NCBI RefSeq assembly: GCF_016907835.1
Contig: NZ_JAFBCT010000001.1
Span: forward strand, 1,240,001-1,304,000
DNA from: Agromyces cerinus
GTDB lineage: Bacteria > Actinomycetota > Actinomycetes > Actinomycetales > Microbacteriaceae
Direction: 5' to 3'
DNA length: 64,000 nucleotides
This document shows positions 33,963 through 43,094 of this stretch, in pieces (position 1 is the stretch's first letter; every line of letters begins with the position of its first letter). The notes below the pieces were generated by a model. It saw only the letters and a program-made list of their open reading frames with translations, did not search any database and had not been told where the DNA came from. The position numbers were made by a program, and so were the translations under genes.

Positions 33963-36665
33963 GTGTCGGACGCAGAAAAGCCTACCCTCCTCGTCGTCGA
34001 CGGCCATTCGTTGGCCTTCCGGGCCTTCTACGCCCTCCCAGTCGACAGTTTCACCACCCGCGACGGTCAGCACACGAACGCCATCCACGGCTTCCTGTCG
34101 ATGCTGCTCCTGCTGCTGCAGAACGAGAAGCCGACGCACATCGCCGTCGCCTTCGACATCTCGCGCGCGTCGTTCCGCACGCGGGAGTACCCCGAGTACA
34201 AGGGCACCCGCGGTGAGACCCCGGTCGAGTTCAAGGGGCAGGTGCCGCTGCTGCAAGACGCCCTGAAGGCGATGGGCGTGCGCACCCTCGAGAAAGAGGA
34301 TTACGAGGCCGACGACATCCTCGCGACGCTCGCCGCTCGCGGGCGTGCGGAGGGCTACCGGGTGCTCCTCGTCTCGGGCGACCGCGACACCATCCAGCTC
34401 GTCAACGACGACGTCACGCTGCTCTACCCGAACACCCAGGGCGTCTCGCAGCTGAAGCGCTACGACACCGACGCGGTCGTCGAGCGGTACGGTATCCGGC
34501 CCGAGCAGTACCCCGACGTCGCCGCGCTCGTGGGCGAGTCGAGCGACAACCTCATCGGCATCACGAAGGTCGGCGAGAAGACCGCCGTCAAGTGGCTCGG
34601 CCTCTACGGCTCCCTCGACGGCATCCTCGAGCACGCCGAGGAGATCAAGGGCGTCGTCGGGCAGAACCTGCGCGACGAGAAAGAGAACGCCATCCGCAAC
34701 CGCCGCCTCAACCGGCTCGTGACCGATGTCGAGCTCGACGTCGCGATCGACGAGCTCGAGGCCAAGCCGATCGACATCGAGGCGGTGCAGCCGCTCTTCG
34801 AACGGCTCGAGTTCCGCACGCTGTTCGAGCGCATGAAGAAGATCGTGGCCGGCAACGGCAACGGCAACGGCAACGGCGCTGCCGCGACCCCCACTGCGCC
34901 TGCGGCCCCGGCGGCGGATGCCCCTGCGGCCCCCGCCGCACCGAGCCCGCGCCGTCTGCTCGACGAGGAGCTCGCCGCCTGGATCGAGCGCGCCGTCGTC
35001 GCAGAGCCCGCGGGTCTCGGCCTCAGCATCGAGGTGCTCGACGGCACCGTGATCGGCGCCGGCATCGCGACGGCGACCGAGTCCGTGCACCTCCCGTGGC
35101 AGCAGGGTCGCACTGACTACGCGCCGTTCGAGGCGTGGCTCGCGAGCGACGCGCCGAAGATCATGACCGATGCGAAGCCCCAGCTGAAGGCGCTCATGCG
35201 CTCGGGCCTCGCGTTCGACGGGCTCGTCGTCGACACCCTCGTCGCCGGATGGCTCGTGCGGCCGATCCTCGCCGAGAAGACGCTCGCCGACCTCGTCGAG
35301 CGCTACCTCGGCGAGACCGTGCCGCAGGCCGACCCCGCCCAGCTCGTGCCCGAAGAGGGCGCCGACGCGGGCGCCCCCGAGTATGCGTGGTACTCGCTGC
35401 GGGTCGCGCCCGTCGTGCTCCGGGCCCTGCCCGAGAGCTCGCGACAGCTGCTCGCCGATGTCGAGATGCCGCTCGTGCCGGTGCTCGCGGCGATGGAGGT
35501 GCGCGGCGTCACCGTCGATCACGACGAGCTCTCCTCGCTCTCGACCGAACTCGGCGCCCGTGCCGCGGGCCTGGCAGAGGCCGCCTTCACCGAGATCGGG
35601 CGCGAGGTCAACCTGGGTTCCCCCAAGCAGCTCCAAGAGGTGCTCTTCGACCAGCTCGGCATGCCGAAGACGCGGGCGACGAAGACCGGCTACACGACCG
35701 ATGCGAGTGCGCTGGCCGACCTGCAGGAATCGAACCCGCACCCGTTCCTCGGCTACCTGCTCGAACACCGCGACGCCACGAAGCTGCGTCAGATCGTCGA
35801 GTCCCTCGACAAGTCGATCGCCGCCGACGGCCGCATCCACACGAGCTACGGTCAGATCGGCGCCGCCACGGGCCGCATGTCGTCGAACGACCCGAACCTG
35901 CAGAACATCCCGATCCGCACCGAAGACGGCCGGCGCATCCGCAAGGCGTTCCGACACGGCCCCGAGTACACCGAGCTGCTCACGGCCGACTACTCGCAGA
36001 TCGAGATGCGCATCATGGCGCACCTCTCGGGCGACCCCGGGCTCATCGAGGCGTTCAACGCCGGTGAAGACCTGCACCGCTTCGTCGGCGCACGCGTGTT
36101 CGGGGTCGACCCCGCCGACGTCACCCCCGTGATGCGCACGAAGGTGAAGGCCATGTCGTACGGCCTCGCCTACGGCCTCAGCGCCTTCGGTCTCTCGAAG
36201 CAGCTCCGCATCGATCGCGCCGAGGCGACGCAGCTCATGAAGGAGTACTTCGAGCGCTTCGGTGCGGTGCGCGACTACCTGCGCATGGTCGTCGAGCAGG
36301 CGAAGATCGACGGCTACACCGAGACGATCTTCGGTCGTCGCCGCCCCTTCCCCGACCTCAACAGCCCGAACCGGGTGCTTCGCGAGAACGCCGAGCGCGC
36401 CGCGCTGAACTCGCCGATCCAGGGCTCTGCGGCCGACATCATCAAGATCGCGATGTCCCGCGTCGAGAACGACCTCGCGGCACAGGGCATGGCGAGCCGC
36501 ATGCTGCTCACCGTGCACGACGAGCTCATCTTCGAGGTGGCGGCGGGGGAGTCCGAGACGCTCGAGACGCTCGTGCGCGACCGCATGGCGAGTGCGGCCG
36601 AGCTGCTCGTGCCGCTCGACGTGCAGATCGGTCGCGGGGCCAACTGGGAGGACGCCGCGCACTGA
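33963..36665 (+). CDS. polA: DNA polymerase I
   Basis: 900 residues. Fills gaps and removes RNA primers in replication and excision repair. Domain order: 5'-3' exonuclease (about 5-295), a Gly-Asn and Ala-Pro linker (about 297-330), a 3'-5' exonuclease-like domain (about 335-505) and the polymerase (about 520-900). In the middle domain the DxE of proofreading enzymes is missing (LGLSIEVLDG stands in its place), so proofreading is probably lost, as in several actinobacterial homologues. Polymerase motifs are intact: TADYSQIEMR, the O-helix RTKVKAMSYGLAYG, and VHDELIFEV. Start GTG 33963 gives SDAEKPTLLVVDGHSLAFR in register with the family. Confidence 0.97.
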   Translation: MSDAEKPTLLVVDGHSLAFRAFYALPVDSFTTRDGQHTNAIHGFLSMLLLLLQNEKPTHIAVAFDISRASFRTREYPEYKGTRGETPVEFKGQVPLLQDALKAMGVRTLEKEDYEADDILATLAARGRAEGYRVLLVSGDRDTIQLVNDDVTLLYPNTQGVSQLKRYDTDAVVERYGIRPEQYPDVAALVGESSDNLIGITKVGEKTAVKWLGLYGSLDGILEHAEEIKGVVGQNLRDEKENAIRNRRLNRLVTDVELDVAIDELEAKPIDIEAVQPLFERLEFRTLFERMKKIVAGNGNGNGNGAAATPTAPAAPAADAPAAPAAPSPRRLLDEELAAWIERAVVAEPAGLGLSIEVLDGTVIGAGIATATESVHLPWQQGRTDYAPFEAWLASDAPKIMTDAKPQLKALMRSGLAFDGLVVDTLVAGWLVRPILAEKTLADLVERYLGETVPQADPAQLVPEEGADAGAPEYAWYSLRVAPVVLRALPESSRQLLADVEMPLVPVLAAMEVRGVTVDHDELSSLSTELGARAAGLAEAAFTEIGREVNLGSPKQLQEVLFDQLGMPKTRATKTGYTTDASALADLQESNPHPFLGYLLEHRDATKLRQIVESLDKSIAADGRIHTSYGQIGAATGRMSSNDPNLQNIPIRTEDGRRIRKAFRHGPEYTELLTADYSQIEMRIMAHLSGDPGLIEAFNAGEDLHRFVGARVFGVDPADVTPVMRTKVKAMSYGLAYGLSAFGLSKQLRIDRAEATQLMKEYFERFGAVRDYLRMVVEQAKIDGYTETIFGRRRPFPDLNSPNRVLRENAERAALNSPIQGSAADIIKIAMSRVENDLAAQGMASRMLLTVHDELIFEVAAGESETLETLVRDRMASAAELLVPLDVQIGRGANWEDAAH
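34851..34877 (+). repeat. GGCAAC hexamer repeat in polA
   Basis: Four perfect tandem GGCAAC units followed by GGC, encoding alternating Gly-Asn in the polA interdomain linker. The hexamer unit keeps the frame when copy number changes. Confidence 0.9.
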
Positions 36666-36737
36666 TCGGTGCGCCGACCGGGCGGGGCATCCATCCACAA
36701 CGTGGAACTGTGTGCCTCGAACGGGTGCGGTCCGTCA

Positions 36738-36743
36738 TAGGCT
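36738..36743 (+). promoter_or_regulatory. leaderless -10 element of the DUF885 gene
   Basis: TAGGCT ends 7 nt before ATG 36751; no ribosome-binding site is seen. Confidence 0.6.
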
Positions 36744-36750
36744 CGGGTTC

Positions 36751-38424
36751 ATGACTTCGAGTGAGCGCACCCCGACCGACGTCGATCGCATTGCAGAGGG
36801 GTGGGTCGACACACTCGTCGAATTGAACCCCGGCGTCGGCACCTACATCGGCCGCACGACGTTCGACGAGCAGCTCGCCGACTACTCGCCCGAGGGTCAC
36901 GAGCGCTCCATCGCAGCCACGCGCGAGGCGCTCGCCGCCCTTCGTGCCGCGACGCCGGTCGACGACGTCGATCGCATCACCGTGGCCGATCTCGGCAGCG
37001 AGCTCGAGCTCGAACTCGAGCGCCACGACGCCCGACTCCACCTGCGCGACCTCAACGTGATCGCGAGCCCTGCACAAGACATCCGGGAGGTCTTCGACCT
37101 CATGCCGACCGATGCCCCTGAGGAGTGGGATCGCATCGCGACCCGTCTCGAGGCCGTCCCCGGCGCGATCGACGGCTACATCGAGACCCTGCGGGAGGGC
37201 ATCGCCCGGGGCACCGTGCCCGCCGCTCGCCAGGTGAGCGAGGTCGCCGCGCAGGCGCGACGCATCGCCAGGCCCGACGGGTTCTTCGGCACGTTCGCCG
37301 GCTCGGCGAAGGCGGGCGATGCCGATCTCCCCGCCTCGATCACGAGCCACCTCGGCGTCGGGGCGGCCGCGGCCGCCGCGTCGTACGGTCGGCTCGCCGA
37401 GTTCCTCGAGTCGGAGTTGCACCCGGTCGCCGGCGAGCACGACGGTGTCGGCCGTGAGATCTACGCGCTGCAGTCGCGCCACTTCCTCGGGGCCGTGATC
37501 GACCTCGACGAGACCTACGAGTGGGGCATCGAAGAGCTCGCCCGCATGGTCGCCGAGCAGGAGTCGATCGCGAACGAGATCCTGCCCGGGGCATCCGTGC
37601 ACGAGGCGATCGCGTTCCTCGACGGAGACCCGTCGCGAAAGCTCCACGGCACCGACGCGCTGCAGCGCTGGATGCAGGAGACGAGCGACCGTGCCGTCGC
37701 CGAACTCGCCGGCACGCAGTTCGACATCCCCGCCGAGATCCGCACGCTCGAGTGCATGATCGCGCCGACGCAGGAGGGCGGCATCTACTACACCGGTCCG
37801 AGCGACGACTTCTCGCGCCCGGGTCGCATGTGGTGGTCGGTGCCCGAGGGCGTCACCGAGTTCGACACCTGGCGCGAGCTCACGACGGTGTACCACGAGG
37901 GTGTTCCCGGTCACCACCTGCAGATCGGCCAGGCCGTCGTGAACCGTGGACAGCTGAACACCTGGCGTCGACAGCTCGCCGGCACCTCCGGCCATGCCGA
38001 GGGCTGGGCGCTCTACGCCGAGCGGCTCATGCAGGGCCTCGGCTACCTCGACGACCCGGCCGACCGGCTCGGCATGCTCGACGGCCAGCGCATGCGCGCC
38101 GCGCGCGTCGTCCTCGACATCGGCGTGCACCTCGGCAAGCAGCGGCCCGACGGGCAGGGTGCCTGGACCGGCGACTACGCCTTCGACTTCCTCGGGCAGA
38201 ACGTCAACATGAACGAGGGCTTCGTGCGCTTCGAGGTGAACCGGTACCTCGGCTGGCCGGGCCAGGCGCCGTCGTACAAGGTCGGCCAGCGCATCTGGGA
38301 GCAGCTGCGCGACGAGGTCGCCCGCCGCGAGGGCGCGTCGTTCGACATCCGCGAGTTCCACCGCAACGCGCTCGCGCTCGGCGGCGTGGGGCTCGACACC
38401 CTGCGTTCCGCGCTGCTCGGCTGA
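36751..38424 (+). CDS. DUF885 family putative metal-dependent hydrolase
   Basis: 557 residues. Members of this family resemble zinc peptidases. The likely active site is HEGVPGHH at residues 382-389, followed by EGWALYAERLM (417-427), which could supply the third metal ligand. There is no signal peptide or transmembrane segment, so it is probably cytoplasmic. The substrate is unknown; similar proteins are often annotated only as DUF885. ATG 36751 follows a -10 element at 7 nt. The next gene starts 8 nt after the stop but appears unrelated in function. Confidence 0.9.
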   Translation: MTSSERTPTDVDRIAEGWVDTLVELNPGVGTYIGRTTFDEQLADYSPEGHERSIAATREALAALRAATPVDDVDRITVADLGSELELELERHDARLHLRDLNVIASPAQDIREVFDLMPTDAPEEWDRIATRLEAVPGAIDGYIETLREGIARGTVPAARQVSEVAAQARRIARPDGFFGTFAGSAKAGDADLPASITSHLGVGAAAAAASYGRLAEFLESELHPVAGEHDGVGREIYALQSRHFLGAVIDLDETYEWGIEELARMVAEQESIANEILPGASVHEAIAFLDGDPSRKLHGTDALQRWMQETSDRAVAELAGTQFDIPAEIRTLECMIAPTQEGGIYYTGPSDDFSRPGRMWWSVPEGVTEFDTWRELTTVYHEGVPGHHLQIGQAVVNRGQLNTWRRQLAGTSGHAEGWALYAERLMQGLGYLDDPADRLGMLDGQRMRAARVVLDIGVHLGKQRPDGQGAWTGDYAFDFLGQNVNMNEGFVRFEVNRYLGWPGQAPSYKVGQRIWEQLRDEVARREGASFDIREFHRNALALGGVGLDTLRSALLG

Positions 38425-38432
38425 TCGCGCCG

Positions 38433-39104
38433 GTGTCGACGCAGCAGCCGCAGCAGGGCGCAGGGTCAGCACCGTCGACGGATGCCGCGCCGCCGCTCTC
38501 GCCGTACGCGCAGGCGCTCGGCGGGGCCGTCTCCGAGCTCCATCCGGGGTTGCAGTGCTACTTCTCGGAGGTGCCCGACGGCGCGGTCGGGCGTGGACGC
38601 GGCACGTTCGAGGTCGTCGGCACCCCGCGCCGATGGCTCTGGCCGCTGCTCTCGGTGCTGGGCCGGTGGGGCGTCCTGTTCCCCGTGCACGAGGTCGAGG
38701 TGCCGTTCGCGGTGGAGAACCGGCGGTCGTCGACGGGCGTCCTCCATGCCGTGCGCCGGTTCGAGTTCCGTTCCGGTTCGCGCGAGATGACCGACGCGGT
38801 GCACTTCCGGAACGGTCGCGTGATCGATGTGCTCGGCGTCGGTGGGCGGTTGCGCGTGGCATTCGATGCGACCGTGCGAGAGGGGGCGCTCGTGCTCAGC
38901 TCGACGTCGGTCGGGCTTCGAGCCGGCCGGGTGCGGCTGCGGATCCCGACCGCCGTGGCGCCGCGAGCGCGGGTGGTGGAGCGGTTCGACGGGGTGACCG
39001 GCCGGCAGAGCGTGCGGTTCACGCTCGATGCGCCGCTGCTCGGGCGGATCTATGAGTACGCGGGTTCCTTCGTCTACGAGATCGAACAGGAGACGCCGGC
39101 ATGA
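38433..39104 (+). CDS. DUF4166 domain protein
   Basis: 223 residues, function unknown. The start is variable and Gln/Ala/Pro rich; the rest (about 28-215) matches what I know of DUF4166, with LHPGLQCYFSEVP, a Gly/Arg-rich strand, and DAVHFRNGRVIDVLG, then a late ERFDGVTG and YEYAGSFVYE. This domain often occurs beside or fused to NAD-dependent epimerases or dehydrogenases, and here the next gene is such an epimerase, overlapping by 4 nt. GTG 38433 is the likely start but has no strong ribosome site. Confidence 0.82.
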   Translation: MSTQQPQQGAGSAPSTDAAPPLSPYAQALGGAVSELHPGLQCYFSEVPDGAVGRGRGTFEVVGTPRRWLWPLLSVLGRWGVLFPVHEVEVPFAVENRRSSTGVLHAVRRFEFRSGSREMTDAVHFRNGRVIDVLGVGGRLRVAFDATVREGALVLSSTSVGLRAGRVRLRIPTAVAPRARVVERFDGVTGRQSVRFTLDAPLLGRIYEYAGSFVYEIEQETPA

Positions 39105-40099
39105 CGCGCGTGGTCATCGCCGGGGCATCCGGCTTCATCGGGCGTCACCTCGTCGCGAGGTATCGCGCGGCCGGCATCGAGGTGCGCACGATCGGTCGCG
39201 GTGCGTCGGCGGATGCCGCGTGGGGCGACCCGGCGGCGATCGCCGGCCTCGTCGACGGATGCGACGTGCTCGTGAACCTCGCAGGCAAGAGCGTCAACTG
39301 CCGGTACACCCCGCGCAATCGCGCCGAGATCGTGCGTTCGCGGGTGGAGACGACCGCAGCGCTGCGTTCGGCCGTCGAGTCGGCCGCCGTGCCGCCGCGG
39401 GTCTGGTTCAACTCCTCGACGGCCACGATCTACCGACATGCCGAAGACCGCCCGATGACCGAGCGCGACGGCGAGCTCGGGAGCGGATTCTCGGTCGAGG
39501 TCGCGAAGGCCTGGGAGCGGGAGTTCTTCGCCGGCGCGCTGCCGGCGACGCGGCGGATCGCCCTCCGCATCGCGATCGTGCTTGGTGACGGCAGTGTGAT
39601 GCGGCCGCTCGCGCGGCTCGCGCGATTCGGACTCGGCGGGCCGCAGCTCGACGGACGGTGGCCGGCGACGCGCGCCCGCCGGGCCGCGGGCACACACCAC
39701 GAGTTCACGGCGCGAAGCGGCCGACAGCGTTTCAGCTGGGTGCACATCGACGATGTCGCGGGCATCATCGACTTCCTCGCGGAGCGGCCCGATCTCGACG
39801 GCGTCGTGAACGTCAGCGCCCCGAACCCCACCGACAACCGCACGCTGATGCGCACCATCCGCCGACTCCTCGGCGTGCCGTTCGGCATTCCGGCATGGCG
39901 GTGGATGCTCGAGCCCGGATCCGCGGTGATCCGCACCGAGACCGAGCTGGTGCTGAAGAGCCGATGGGTCGTTCCCGAGCGCCTCCTCGATGCGGGATAC
40001 GAGTTCGCGTATCCCGATCTCGAGCCGGCGCTCCGCAGCATCCTGAAGCCTGAAACGAAGCGCTCCGCGGCGGGTCGAGTGCCGACGCCGCGGGACTGA
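39101..40099 (+). CDS. TIGR01777-type NAD(P)-dependent epimerase (SDR39U1)
   Basis: 332 residues. Extended short-chain dehydrogenase with dinucleotide loop GASGFIGRH (residues 8-16), NLAGKSVNCRYTPRNRAEIVRSRV typical of the TIGR01777 group, and SSTATIYRHAEDRPMTE as the active-site region. In this group the catalytic Tyr is often shifted, so the reaction is not assigned. The C-terminal part (about 250-325) is the DUF1731 domain, with LGVPFGIPAWRWMLEPG and VVPERLLDAGYEFAYPDLEPAL. It overlaps the DUF4166 gene by 4 nt and is probably co-translated with it. Confidence 0.9.
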   Translation: MTRVVIAGASGFIGRHLVARYRAAGIEVRTIGRGASADAAWGDPAAIAGLVDGCDVLVNLAGKSVNCRYTPRNRAEIVRSRVETTAALRSAVESAAVPPRVWFNSSTATIYRHAEDRPMTERDGELGSGFSVEVAKAWEREFFAGALPATRRIALRIAIVLGDGSVMRPLARLARFGLGGPQLDGRWPATRARRAAGTHHEFTARSGRQRFSWVHIDDVAGIIDFLAERPDLDGVVNVSAPNPTDNRTLMRTIRRLLGVPFGIPAWRWMLEPGSAVIRTETELVLKSRWVVPERLLDAGYEFAYPDLEPALRSILKPETKRSAAGRVPTPRD

Positions 40100-40108
40100 C
40101 ACGGTCGT

Positions 40109-40138
40109 TTGCCAATGGGGGAGCGCTTCCGTTAGGAT
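40109..40138 (+). promoter_or_regulatory. rpsA promoter
   Basis: TTGCCA (40109-40114) and TAGGAT (40133-40138) are separated by 18 nt, a good match to a vegetative promoter. Transcription would start near 40145, leaving a leader of about 100 nt. Confidence 0.65.
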
Positions 40139-40171
40139 TGAGCGTCACTCGTGTGACATCCCTGTCCGCAT

Positions 40172-40221
40172 GCCCATCGCGGAATCAACATATCGCTCTC
40201 CCACGCGATGGGCTCGATTTT
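40172..40221 (+). promoter_or_regulatory. attenuator-like hairpin in the rpsA leader
   Basis: GCCCATCGCG (40172-40181) pairs perfectly with CGCGATGGGC (40204-40213) around a 22-nt loop, and TCGATTTT follows at once. It has the form of an intrinsic terminator inside the rpsA leader, 24 nt before the start codon. A smaller hairpin, GTCAC/GTGAC at 40144-40157, lies at the transcript 5' end. Feedback control by S1 or another factor is an inference. Confidence 0.5.
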
Positions 40222-40244
40222 GTCCTTTACGGAGCATTCACTAC

Positions 40245-41696
40245 ATGACAACCGCAACGACCAAGGCGCCCAAGCAGGTCGCGATCAACGACATCGGATC
40301 TGCTGACGATTTCCTCGCCGCGGTCGAGAAGACTTTGAAGTTCTTCAACGACGGCGACCTCATCGAGGGTACCGTCGTGAAGATCGACCGCGACGAGGTT
40401 CTCCTCGACGTCGGCTACAAGACCGAGGGTGTCATCCCCTCGCGTGAGCTTTCGATCAAGCACGATGTCGACCCCAGCGAGGTCGTCGGCGTCGGCGACA
40501 CCGTCGAGGCCCTCGTCCTCCAGAAGGAAGACAAAGAAGGCCGCCTCATCCTGTCGAAGAAGCGCGCTCAGTACGAGCGTGCATGGGGCGACGTGGAGAA
40601 GATCAAGGAAGCCGACGGCGTCGTGACCGGTTCGGTCATCGAGGTCGTCAAGGGCGGCCTGATCGTCGACATCGGCCTCCGCGGCTTCCTCCCGGCGTCG
40701 CTCATCGAGCTCCGCCGCGTGCGCGACCTCACGCCGTACCTCGGCCAGGAGATCGAGGCGAAGATCCTCGAGCTCGACAAGAACCGCAACAACGTCGTGC
40801 TCTCGCGCCGCGCGCTCCTCGAGCAGACGCAGTCCGAGTCGCGTTCGACGTTCCTCGCGAACCTCCACCCGGGACAGATCCGCAAGGGTGTCATCTCGTC
40901 GATCGTCAACTTCGGTGCGTTCGTCGACCTGGGCGGCGTCGACGGTCTCGTCCACGTCTCCGAGCTCTCGTGGAAGCACATCGAGCACGCCAGCGAGGTC
41001 GTCGAGGTCGGTCAGGAAGTCACCGTCGAGGTGCTCTCCGTCGAGCTCGACCGCGAGCGCGTCTCGCTGTCGCTCAAGGCGACGCAGGAGGACCCGTGGC
41101 AGGTCTTCGCCCGTACCCACGCGATCGGTCAGGTCGCTCCGGGTAAGGTCACGAAGCTCGTTCCGTTCGGTGCGTTCGTTCGCGTCGCAGACGGCATCGA
41201 GGGCCTCGTCCACATCTCCGAGCTGTCGGGCAAGCACGTCGAGCTCGCAGAGCAGGTCGTGTCGGTCGGCGAAGAGGTCTTCGTCAAGGTCATCGACATC
41301 GACCTCGAGCGTCGCCGCATCTCGCTCTCGCTGAAGCAGGCGAACGAGGGCGTCGACCCCGAGGGCACCGAGTTCGACCCGGCGCTCTACGGCATGCTCA
41401 CCGAGTACGACGAGCAGGGCAACTACAAGTACCCCGAGGGCTTCGACCCCGAGACCAACGAGTGGCGCGAGGGCTTCGAGGCCCAGCGCGAGAAGTGGGA
41501 GCAGGACTACGCTGCAGCCCAGGCTCGCTGGGAGGCTCACAAGAAGCAGGTCGCCGCGGCGAACGCTGCTGCTGTGGCCGACGACTCGTTCACCTCGAGC
41601 GCTGCATCGTTCTCGAGCGACTCGGCCGGCGCGGGCACCCTCGCCGACGACGCGTCGCTCGCGGCGCTGCGCGAGAAGCTCTCGAGCAACAACTAG
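40245..41696 (+). CDS. rpsA: 30S ribosomal protein S1
   Basis: 483 residues. Binds mRNA on the 30S subunit and helps initiation. Four S1 RNA-binding repeats: about 37-106, 125-190, 211-279 and 296-365. Repeats 3 and 4 have the full FGAFV...GLVHVSELS signature. The C-terminal 120 residues are charged, then Ala/Ser rich. Four repeats is the normal actinobacterial form, compared with six in Escherichia coli. ATG 40245 is chosen (MTTATTKAPKQVAINDIG) with GGAG about 10 nt upstream; an upstream in-frame start at 40170 lies in the leader hairpin. Codons near the start are less GC-rich than in neighbouring genes, as expected for a highly expressed gene. Confidence 0.97.
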   Translation: MTTATTKAPKQVAINDIGSADDFLAAVEKTLKFFNDGDLIEGTVVKIDRDEVLLDVGYKTEGVIPSRELSIKHDVDPSEVVGVGDTVEALVLQKEDKEGRLILSKKRAQYERAWGDVEKIKEADGVVTGSVIEVVKGGLIVDIGLRGFLPASLIELRRVRDLTPYLGQEIEAKILELDKNRNNVVLSRRALLEQTQSESRSTFLANLHPGQIRKGVISSIVNFGAFVDLGGVDGLVHVSELSWKHIEHASEVVEVGQEVTVEVLSVELDRERVSLSLKATQEDPWQVFARTHAIGQVAPGKVTKLVPFGAFVRVADGIEGLVHISELSGKHVELAEQVVSVGEEVFVKVIDIDLERRRISLSLKQANEGVDPEGTEFDPALYGMLTEYDEQGNYKYPEGFDPETNEWREGFEAQREKWEQDYAAAQARWEAHKKQVAAANAAAVADDSFTSSAASFSSDSAGAGTLADDASLAALREKLSSNN

Positions 41697-41729
41697 TCAC
41701 GATCCGCGACACGTCGCGGTCCGCGATAC

Positions 41730-41761
41730 GGAAGGCCGGTCCCCTCGGGGGCCGGCCTTCC
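41730..41761. terminator. bidirectional hairpin terminator after rpsA
   Basis: GGAAGGCCGG (41730-41739) and CCGGCCTTCC (41752-41761) flank a further CCCC/GGGG pairing with a tight loop. It lies between converging rpsA and the DUF4126 gene and can serve both. There is no T-tract on the plus strand. Confidence 0.75.
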
Positions 41762-41767
41762 GGCGTC

Positions 41768-42373
41768 TCACGGGGCAGTCGACGGATGTCGCGCGCTCCG
41801 CGCCCTGCGGCGGCGGCGCACGGCGATGATCACGAGCGCGGCGATCAACACGATGCCGAGCACGACGAGCACCGGGGCGAGGATCGCCGCGAAGGCCAGT
41901 GCGAAGGAGCCGGCATCCTCGGCTGCGCTCGCGACCGGCGCGCCGATGCCCGCCGTGGCGGCATTGACGACCGGACGGGCCATGGCCTTCGCGAGATGCA
42001 CGAGCAGGGCGAGTCCCACGCCGATCGCGATGGGCACCCACTGCTGCGAGGTGACGAACGCCTCGGGATCGGTGACCGCCGTCGTCGTCGCGCTGACCCC
42101 CGAGCCGAACGCGAGGCCGCCGGCAGTGGGTCGCACGAACGTCTGCACGATGTCGTTCATCGAGTCGAGGCCCGGCACCTTGTCGGCGACGAACTCGACG
42201 ATGAGCAGCACGACGAGGATGAGCAGCACCCACTCGTTCGACAGCCACGCCCACTGCGGCGGCAGCTCGATGAGCCCGGTGAACCGGTCGAGTGCGCCGA
42301 TCGCGACGAGCGGGATCCAGGCGTTCAGGCCGGCTGCGAGGGCGAGTCCGGTTCCCGTGAGCAGTTCGAGCAT
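41768..42373 (-). CDS. DUF4126 integral membrane protein
   Basis: 201 residues with at least four hydrophobic segments (about 5-25, 47-65, 112-130 and 158-188) and a basic Arg-rich C-terminus. The N-terminal GLALAAGLNAWIPLVAIGALDRFTG and KVPGLDSMNDIVQTFVRPTAGGLAFG fit the DUF4126 family, whose function is unknown. ATG 42373 has a strong AGGAGG 6 nt upstream. It is divergent from coaE with a 50-nt gap. Confidence 0.88.
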   Translation of the reverse strand: MLELLTGTGLALAAGLNAWIPLVAIGALDRFTGLIELPPQWAWLSNEWVLLILVVLLIVEFVADKVPGLDSMNDIVQTFVRPTAGGLAFGSGVSATTTAVTDPEAFVTSQQWVPIAIGVGLALLVHLAKAMARPVVNAATAGIGAPVASAAEDAGSFALAFAAILAPVLVVLGIVLIAALVIIAVRRRRRARSARHPSTAP

Positions 42374-42411
42374 GGGCGCCTCCTGAGCCGTCGCGTCGAG
42401 TGTCGCACGAT

Positions 42412-42417
42412 TAGAGT
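42412..42417 (+). promoter_or_regulatory. leaderless -10 element of coaE
   Basis: TAGAGT ends 6 nt before the GTG start of coaE. Confidence 0.6.
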
Positions 42418-42423
42418 GGAGTC

Positions 42424-43038
42424 GTGTATCTGATCGGTCTCACGGGCGGCATCGCCTCAGGCAAGTCCACGGTCGCGCGTCGACTCTACGAACACGGCGC
42501 CGTGCACATCGACGCCGACCAGCTCGCCCGTCGCGTGGTGGAGCCCGGAACGCCCGCGCTGGCCGCGATCGTCGAGGAGTTCGGCGCCGACGTGCTGCAC
42601 CGCGACGGCACGCTCGACCGTGCGAAGCTCGGTGAGCGCGTCTTCGGCGATGCCGAGCAGCTCGCGAAGCTCAACGCGATCGTGCATCCCGCGGTGCGAG
42701 AGCTCTCGAGCCGCCTGTTCGCGAAGGCCGAGCAGGAGGACCCCGATGCTGTCGTCGTCTACGACGTGCCGCTGCTCGTCGAGGCCTCCGTCGATCACCC
42801 GTTCGACCTGATCGTCGTGACCAACGCCCCTCGACGCGCCCAGGTCGAGCGTCTCGTCGAGAACCGCGGGCTCGAGCGAGGGCAGGCCGAGGCGCGCGTC
42901 GACGCCCAGGTCGACAACACGGCTCGCCTTGCGATCGCCGACGTCGTGATCGACACGGATGGGTCGCTGGGTCACACCATGAGCCAGACCGACGAGCTGT
43001 GGCACCGCATCGTCGAAGAGCGTCGCGCTCGCGCCTGA
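42424..43038 (+). CDS. coaE: dephospho-CoA kinase
   Basis: 204 residues. Phosphorylates dephospho-CoA in the last step of CoA synthesis. P-loop GGIASGKST (residues 8-16), substrate-binding IDADQLARRVVEPG, the YDVPLLVE segment and the lid with NRGLERGQAEAR are all present. GTG 42424 follows a start-proximal -10. The next gene, uvrB, has its own promoter 57 nt downstream. In mycobacteria coaE and uvrB are also neighbours after rpsA. Confidence 0.97.
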   Translation: MYLIGLTGGIASGKSTVARRLYEHGAVHIDADQLARRVVEPGTPALAAIVEEFGADVLHRDGTLDRAKLGERVFGDAEQLAKLNAIVHPAVRELSSRLFAKAEQEDPDAVVVYDVPLLVEASVDHPFDLIVVTNAPRRAQVERLVENRGLERGQAEARVDAQVDNTARLAIADVVIDTDGSLGHTMSQTDELWHRIVEERRARA

Positions 43039-43094
43039 CCGTCGCCTCGGCGGGCTGCCAGCACGCTCACAGGGGGAGTGTCGGCGGGCGCTCC

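Noticed and set aside
34851..34877. Direct repeats in polA as a CRISPR or other array
   Set aside because: The units are 6 nt, contiguous, in frame and without spacers.
33907..36698. Long minus-strand extension upstream of the thioesterase through polA
   Set aside because: Only the last 139 codons are a real protein; the rest is the mirror of polA.
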